This document shows, piece by piece, positions 57,446 through 64,000 of a DNA stretch of 64,000 bases. The notes beneath the pieces were generated by a model that ran no database searches, was not told where the DNA came from, and worked only from the letters and a program-made list of their open reading frames with translations. The first letter of the stretch is position 1. Each line of letters starts with the position of its first letter. The DNA lies in the NCBI GenBank assembly GCA_015143295.1, contig CM026551.1:50394034-50458033 (forward strand). The letters run 5' to 3'. The stretch comes from Tetracentron sinense (taxonomy: Eukaryota; Streptophyta; Magnoliopsida; Trochodendrales; Trochodendraceae). The translations under genes were made by a program, and so were the position numbers.

Positions 57446-57464
57446 TCAGTTTACATTTGAATAT

Positions 57465-57470
<6 letters not shown>

Positions 57471-57527
<57 letters not shown>
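57471..57527. repeat. (TA)n(GT)n compound microsatellite
   Basis: About 21 TA repeats (57471-57513) followed by seven GT repeats. Confidence 0.95.
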
Positions 57528-57972
57528 ATATGTCATGCACCATATCGCACTATTATTTATCAAGTATTATTTTGTATTTATTCATTCATGCATTCCTTTT
57601 TTAAGAGATGGGTTTCTTTCTTCTAGGGAGTGAACCACTGCAATTAAAGAGCTTTTCTATTCATCGTTGTTCGAGTGAACCACTACACATAAAGAGCTCT
57701 TCTATTCATATTTCATACCACTCCCAATGGAACTCTAACTCAAGACTCCAACCAAACGTTTTGACTTACTCGCTCTAAAATCTGAATGGCATAATTGTTA
57801 GTAATCGACACACCTCCAAAAGGTTTTGACTCTGTATATTAAACTATTTCCACTTATTTAGATGTCACTTTGGAGACAATAGATAAAATTGGAGCTCTTG
57901 TTCATAGTTAATCTTTCTAGATTGCAACGGCACCTTTCATTTCTAGATTGCAAATCAAAAGTTTCAACTTCC

Positions 57973-59929
57973 CACCAACGTTGATATCTCCCGGCTCAAC
58001 CATGACCTCCCTTATCTAATCTGTGCAAGGGTGAGGGCCCTGAGAGGTTTGGAGTTACAAGGCAAGTTTATCAAGTTTGCGGCACTGGCGTGTATCTAGA
58101 ATATTTTATTGGGTGACTCAATTAGTGCAACTGTTTGGGTTGGATAACTCATGATTTTGAAAATTGGCTCATTTCCTAACCTTCTTGAGCCTACAGTAAG
58201 GTCTCTTTCACTTCACCAGTTTTTTTTGGGTGGGGTGGTCGCATTAATCTCTGTTTGTTCACCTTTAGATTCATATAGTTTTGATCAAGAACTTTATTGA
58301 TTTTTGTATTTGGTGGCAGGTCATTAGTGGTTGCAAATGCCAGAGAATGGTGGGGCAATACAATCATTGGGGCAAAGTGATTGAGTTGTAGAGGGATCAC
58401 AAAGACACAAGCATCATAAAATTTATGTTCCTCATGGCATCCATGAAATCACCAACCATGTGACTCATGACGCATTTGACTTCTCTTGATCTACAAATTT
58501 TTTTGTGCGTGGCAGCCTTGGCTTTTTTTCCATTAATTGTAAACTGAATATATTTTTATAATGTGATTATCAATATATACATACAACCACCACATTTTGA
58601 TTATAATAAAGAGGTGTTGTGCCATTACTACTCTTGATACGGCTCAACTCATCTCACTCTTTTTCTTTAAATATCTCCCTTTTGATATCCCTCTACCCTC
58701 TCTACTTCTATTTCCTACATCGCTCTCCATTTGAAACTTCCTAGAGCTACCCTCACAAGGTACATTTTATTCAACCTTATATGTAGGAGTATAGTTTTAT
58801 AATTTCTCTCGTATGCTTCTATAGTTTTAACCATCTCCATTTCTTTTTGTTGATCAAACAATTTTTTTGAATGGTAGAATTAGTTATTCCCAATCATTCG
58901 TTCAATGGGTTTGTATCTTTACCAACACACGCAAATCAGATGTGGCACCAACGTTGATATCTCCCGGCTCAACCATGACCTCCATTTATCTCATCTGTGC
59001 AAGGGTGAGGGCCCTGAGAGGTTTGGAGTTACAAGGCAAGTTTATCAAGTTTGCAGCATTGGAGTGTATCTAGAATATTTTATTGGGTGACTCATTTAGT
59101 GCAACTGTTTGGGTTGGATAACTCATGATTTTGAAAATTGGCTCATTTCCTAACCTTCTTGAGCCTACAGTAAGGTCTCTTTCACTTCACCAGTTTTTTT
59201 TGGGTGGGGTGGTCGCATTAATCTCTCTCTGTTCACCTTTAGATTCAGATAGTTTTGATCAAGAACTTTATTGATTTCTGTATTTGGTGGCAGGTCATTA
59301 GTGGTTGCAAATGCCGGAGAATGGCGGGGCAATACTATCATTGGGGCAAAGTGATTGAGTTGTTGAGGGGTCACAAAGACACAAGCATCACAAAATTTAT
59401 GTTTCTCATGGCATCCATGAAATCACCTACCATGTGACTCATGACGCATTTGACTTCTCTTGATCTACAAATTTTTTTGTGCGTGGCAGCCCTGGCTTTT
59501 TTTCCATTAATTGCAAACTGAATATATTTTTATAATGTGATTATCAATATATACATACAACCACCACATTTTGATTATAATAGAGAGGTGTTGTGCCAAT
59601 ACTACTCTTGATACGGCTCAACTCTTCTCACTCTTTTTCTTTAAATATCTCCCTTTTGATATCCCTCTACCCTCTCTACTTCTATTTCCTACATCGCTCT
59701 CCATTTGAAACTTCCTAGAGCTACCCTCACAAGGTACATTTTATTCAACCTTATATGTAGGAGTATAGTTTTATAATTTCTCTTGTATGCTTCTACTGTT
59801 TTAACCATCTCCATTTCTTTCTGTTGATCAAACAATTTTTTTGAATGGTAGAATTGAGCTTTAGTTATTCCCAATCATTCGTTCAATGGGTTTGTATCTT
59901 TACCAACACACGCAAATCGGATATGTGGC
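57973..59929. repeat. 973-bp tandem duplication
   Basis: Copy 1 is 57973-58945 and copy 2 is 58946-59929. Each starts CACCAACGTTGATATCTCCC and ends CACGCAAATC(A/G)GAT...GTGGCA. They are nearly identical, with a few substitutions and an 11-12 bp insertion near 59850 in copy 2, so the event is young. A plus-strand segment after a GGTGGCAG acceptor-like site (about 59294 in copy 2) reads CKCRRMAGQYYHWGKVIELL, but its counterpart in copy 1 has a stop, and no family is recognised. Confidence 0.9.
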
Positions 59930-61217
59930 AAATGTTGTTTGAGGCACACAAAATTATTTTATTATCATCCTTCTTATATCTACAATTTTTACTGTATTTA
60001 GAGTTAATCAATTTAAAATTACTATATCATGTTAAAATTAAATTATATTTTTTCATTCTAATGTTTTTGTGCATCGCACGGGTCTCTTACCTAGTTTCCA
60101 TGAAAACCAGCCAATAAATTACCAATAGCAAAGGCTGAAATGTAGAGGAAAAAATAAATTAACTCCAGAATAGTGCAAAACACAGATATCTGTGTATTGG
60201 GTTTTCCATTTATCAGGAAAAAATCAGAGCAAGCCAATGAAAATTCATGAGCAGAACATGAAAGTAGCTGGGATGAATGCTAAGAATACCATCCAGGTAG
60301 TTTATTCAAGAAGAAGGAGAAAAATGATTGATATTATGGAAGTCGATAAAATAAAATTACAAGGGCTCTTGGTGAAATTTGAAAGAAAATGAATACCTGG
60401 TCACCCTCGCCATAAGTTGAATTGAGAATTGAGAGACGCCATGATTGTCAGGACAAGTAATACTTGCAAAGGCTTGATACTGATACACGCGTGGGCCTCC
60501 TCTTTTTCTTTTCTTCTCTAAAACAAACCATAAAAACCAGTCAAAACAAAAACCCTAGAATTCAGCATTAGACTAACTCCCATTAAAGGAAGAAAAAAAA
60601 AGACGAGAATTGCAGACTAAACAAAGGGAGAATCGATTAAATTTGAATTTCAGGTTAGGGTTTCTCAAAAACCGAGATGTGTTTGAGGTTAGAGTTTCTC
60701 CACGAACGAACGAGATGTGCAAAGAAAACCACCAAGCGCCGAGAGGAGAAAAGGGCACAGAAGGAGAAGAATGGGACTTACCAGCAAGAGGTTGTAACGG
60801 TGCCGACGAACCTCCGTTCTAGGGTTCGGTCTCAGAGACATGGCTGCGAAAGAATCGATACAAAGAAAATAAACGGCAAGGAAAAATAGAAAGTCTGTTT
60901 TTTTGAAGACGAAAATGACCTTGAGAGGTAAGGATGAGAGAGTATCGTTGAAAGGGAATAATTGGAAAGTTTTCCAACGGTCCAGGTTCCTGAGAGACAA
61001 TGCGGGACGGTCCAGATGCTCCGAAAATTAAGGAGGAGTGAAATGAAAGAAGAAAAGCCAAACTCTGCAACTGCTCTGATTAGCATCATTAATCATAGAA
61101 GAACTCCAAAAAAATTCCCCAGAACTGGGTCAAATCCCCAATTACTGAGATTGTTCTCATTTTTTTTGAATTCTAATAGAAACAGAAAATCAAAAACACT
61201 TAATGTAAGAAAATTTC
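59930..61217. other. No recognised gene; 1.3 kb of unassigned sequence
   Basis: AT-rich to about 60480, then a more balanced block (60540-61100) with overlapping short frames on both strands (for example plus 60610-60889), none showing a known motif. The AAACCCTAGAA...AGGGTTTCTC composition resembles plant 5' UTR sequence, so a dead promoter or first-exon region is possible. Confidence 0.4.
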
Positions 61218-61596
61218 CCATAGGGTTAAACAAGTTTATTTTTATTTTCTAAAAAACATGGTTAGATGCTTTAACCCTAAACGTTAACCACAATTAAAAG
61301 GGAGTTAAAGTGAGACATGTGGCAATAAAATGAAGCCGAGGCACCCTCCTCACGTCAGCAACCGAGGAGGTGCTTGTTTTCCTTTCTTGATTTCTTATTT
61401 TATCACATATTGTTTGCAAGTATGTAGAGATAAATCAAGTCTTTGGCATGTAGCAGAGTACTTGACTGATGCATTGAATGATAACTAAATCATGAAGCTT
61501 TAGACTTCTCATGCCCTGACTCAAGTGTTGTGCCTGTGGAAGATCTAATAACCCATTTATAAATCTACATTGTACATGAACCCATGTGGCAGTAGC
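61218..61596 (+). repeat. Dispersed repeat, copy 2, directly abutting the pararetrovirus
   Basis: Homologous to 57134-57445. It keeps about 70 bp (TTAGATGCTTTAACCC...) absent from copy 1. Homology to copy 1 stops at ...CAGTAGC (61596), immediately before the ATG of the viral movement-protein frame. It is therefore either host flank of the viral insertion or a piece of viral leader shared by two insertions. Confidence 0.8.
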
Positions 61597-62274
61597 ATGT
61601 CTTCTCGAGAGATTGACTGTCAAGACGACACGATGAATAGTGAAGAATACATGTTTGTGAATAGTGAATCCAAGCTAAATAATTGGAATATACCTAAGGT
61701 AGCAGTAGAGGAAATCTACATACTAGGTACATTTAAACTATTCTCCTCACATTCGATAAAAACAGTTGAGCGCACTTTACCTCTTAGGAATTATAGTTAT
61801 AATACTTATAAATTATTAGATAAGCATACTATACATACTCTTAGTAAAAAATACAACTTTATACATTTTGGCATGATCCAGGTGGCGGCCAAGCCACTTG
61901 CCAGATTAGGGATTAATAGTTCCATTTTACTATGCCTTAGAGACTGTAGGTTCTTAGAGTTTTCAGATAGCCTCTTAGGAGCAATCCAGACTAGTACAGC
62001 CCAAGGTCCAGTTTATTTCAATTGTTATCCAGATTTCTCTTTAGATTTACGTGATCCCCATATCATAGATAGTTTAACCTTAGATGTCCATACTAGAGGT
62101 ATAAACATGAAACCAAGATCCAGACCCTTAGTTCTAGTTTACAGAATTAGTTATAAGGTTATGAATACTACGTTAAATCCAAAAGCAATTCATCATTTTA
62201 ATAGGAATAACAAGTTTAATGAGATCATTTATGGTCATCCAGATAATGAGATCCAGCCTAAAATAATTAATTGA
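61597..62274 (+). pseudogene. Caulimovirid movement-protein region
   Basis: The frame begins MSSREID at 61597 and contains a 30K-type movement-protein core: VAVEEIYILGTFKLF, then YNFIHFGMIQVAAKPLARLG, LLCLRDCRFLEF, GPVYFNCYPDFSLDL and LVLVYRISYKVMNTTLNPKA. In the virus this protein carries infection between cells through plasmodesmata. In caulimovirids of this type it is the N-terminal part of a larger polyprotein. The frame is also open for nine codons upstream, but those lie in sequence shared with the 57134 repeat, so 61597 is the better start. It belongs to a fossil element and is not a host gene. Confidence 0.82.
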
Positions 62275-64000
62275 GAAGATATTGAATTTCCAGAAAGTTG
62301 GAAGTTGGTCCATGTGACTGAACCTCCTCCTATGCCAGTCTAGGAGCCTAACCAGATCATTGATCATGGTAAGGGCAATATTGAGTTAAGATTTCCCCAA
62401 TTACTTAGGAATCCTTCCTTCAGGATACCTTCCAGAGAATCTCATTTCCATTCAGGTATTATACCTCCCAGATCTTCTTGTTCCTGTATTCCTAGTACAT
62501 CTAGCACAATACATTTAGAAGATACTTCAAGACTTCCGCGCAATACTCCATTTATCCATACTTCAGAAACTACTTTCGATAGTGAAGACAATTCTAAAAA
62601 TCCAGGATATGTACATATATCTCAACCTCCAGATCAACCAGTCAGGGTTACACCTGAACAGGTTCCCCTCCATGTTAATCTAGAAGGAGTAAGAAATTCT
62701 CCTATTCCAGAATCGTATTATACGGAACAGCGAGATAACCAGAATACGAGTAGTCCAGAGCATACTCCAGTGACTTGTCCATCTCCTACATATTCAGATA
62801 TGAATCCTCTTAGGGTATCTTACTGTAACATGATTACTATTGATAGATCGTTTCAGATAGATTATACAAGATTAGAAAAGGATATTAATTCTCCAAAAAA
62901 TAGGAACCAAAGATTGTGGTTTTTAGATTTTTACAACCAGACTAGTCAAGAATTATTCATTAAATTCTATTTACAAGACGTAGAAAATACAAGAAGGCAT
63001 CTTGCTTTCTTTCCATGGTTAATAGATTACTGTAAAAGAAACAATATGAATATGTTTATGTTTCCATCTCAATCAGTCATAGAATCTCATGCTTCTCAGC
63101 CAGATTATTATAATCCTAATTGTAGAGATTGTTATTCATCAGGAATTTATGGTAGGTGTTATTTATGCAAAGAAAAAATGGAAGAAATCAAGATAGTACA
63201 AAAACCTTTTGTTTATATTCCAGATAAAGATATAGTAAATGATTATCTTAGTATTAATGCTACTACAACTAGAAAGTCTACTTGGATATTAGATAATGAA
63301 CAAAAAACAAAAGTCCAATCTGTCCATCCTCCATTTGATAAAATACAAATTCCTTTAGATAATAATAGTTATTTATCATGTAGTCCTTTAAAAACTAAAG
63401 ATGCTACTAAACCCATGGATTCTACAGATATTAAAAGATTAATGGAACAAAATAATTTTACTAATTTCCATCTTAAAACTATAGGTGAACAATTAACCAG
63501 AGTAGAACACCTCGTAGCTACAGAACCCATAGTTACTCAAGTTCCAGAGAGTTCCACTAAAGTTTATGACATTCCAGCTACTTTCTCAAAACAAGATGAT
63601 ACTCCATTATTTAGTCCATTCGAGATTCCTGTGCAACATTGCAAGGAATTAGCCAAGTCTCATCTTATTTCCAGATTAGAGAATAGATTAAAAGATTTAG
63701 AAACTGATTTCAATTCCATCATTAGTAAAGAAATTCCAGATACTCCTCAAGTTGAAGATAGATCATCTGCTTGTCCATTAGAATTAGTTCCCAAATCAAT
63801 ATGTCCTTTAGAATTAAATAATTCAGATAGTGATGATGAAGTAGATAGAATAGAACAAATATTCCATCCTTTGGAACCCAGTAATAGGTTTTCTAGTTTG
63901 AACAAGATAGAATGGGATCAACCTTCGTCGTCTCATAGTAGGAATTACTATTCTAGACCTACTTTTCCAGATATGCAATTTGAAGAATTACATCCATACA
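62275..64000 (+). other. Caulimovirid polyprotein region downstream of the movement protein
   Basis: Sequence with clear coding character. Early on it is Ser/Pro/Thr-rich linker. Then come LWFLDFYNQTSQELFIKFYL and HLAFFPWLIDYCKRN, and a Cys-rich knuckle with CRDCYSSGIYGRCYLCKEK spacing (about 63120-63178). Later VPESSTKVYDIPATFSK and a helical, coiled-coil-like SRLENRLKDLETDFNSIISK are followed by an acidic stretch near the window end. This is the segment between movement protein and capsid in florendovirus-type polyproteins. The capsid domain itself is not reached. Confidence 0.7.

Larger units (their letters stand above)
61597..64000 (+). mobile_element. Endogenous pararetrovirus (Caulimoviridae, florendovirus-like), 5' part
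   Basis: A movement-protein region is followed by a long, nearly continuous polyprotein region that runs off the window. The capsid core, protease and reverse transcriptase would lie beyond 64000. Gene order and the movement-protein sequence are those of plant caulimovirids. Similarity to florendoviruses is from memory and less sure. About two breaks are visible in the 2.4 kb seen, so it is a fossil, though not an ancient one. Orientation is plus. Confidence 0.82.

Noticed and set aside
57434-57460. tRNA-like start (GGCTGTAGCTCAGTTTAC)
   Set aside because: No B box, no cloverleaf and no acceptor stem partner follow; TA repeats begin almost at once.
59255-59437. Coding exon (CKCRRMAGQYYHWGKVIELL...) in the 973-bp duplication
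   Set aside because: The corresponding frame in the other copy contains a stop, the length is short and no family is recognised.

Overview
The window is nuclear DNA of a flowering plant, probably a repeat-rich woody eudicot. Evidence: a Tat-lineage Ty3/Gypsy retrotransposon with the plant-specific antisense ORF, a CACTA transposon with plant TNP2- and Transposase_24-type genes, plant L1 LINEs, hAT-type non-autonomous elements, an endogenous caulimovirid, and fragments of plant isoprenoid genes (DXR, cis-prenyltransferase). The species cannot be named from sequence alone. I found no clearly intact host gene. All calls come from reading the sequence and recalled family knowledge; nothing was searched.

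Layout. 1-8.5 kb: 3' part of a Tat-lineage retrotransposon (pol, a 16-bp minisatellite, an antisense ORF in three blocks, a 3' LTR rich in CGTTGT/ACAACG). 8.5-10.6 kb: a small TIR element, a SINE with target-site duplication (TSD), and a solo LTR with a perfect 5-bp TSD. 10.9-14.7 kb: a minus-strand, internally deleted CACTA element. 14.7-17.4 kb: mostly unrecognised sequence plus a decayed host pseudogene. 17.9-19.1 kb: a GGGC-rich repeat cluster and a LINE tail.

19.1-49.85 kb is the dominant structure: a roughly 30-kb head-to-tail tandem array of related units, about 0.3-0.8 kb each. Three sequence classes (called I, II and III here) alternate as III-I-II trimers (about 1.5 kb) or I-II dimers (about 0.9-1.0 kb). 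Most units carry a GC-rich palindrome and, on the minus strand, GT...AG-like junctions. The array has been interrupted by hAT elements, a LINE, LTR-element debris, two nested solo LTRs, and a block holding a fragment of the DXR gene. Its right-hand 4 kb is a diverged subfamily.

49.85-64 kb: a cis-prenyltransferase pseudogene, two young tandem duplications (597 bp and 973 bp periods), another hAT-type element with an 8-bp TSD, a dispersed repeat pair 4 kb apart, and at the right edge an endogenous pararetrovirus (movement-protein region and downstream polyprotein) running off the window. The parts do not form a pathway. The window reads as a heterochromatin-like record of nested insertions and tandem amplification. 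The array is the best candidate for something undescribed.
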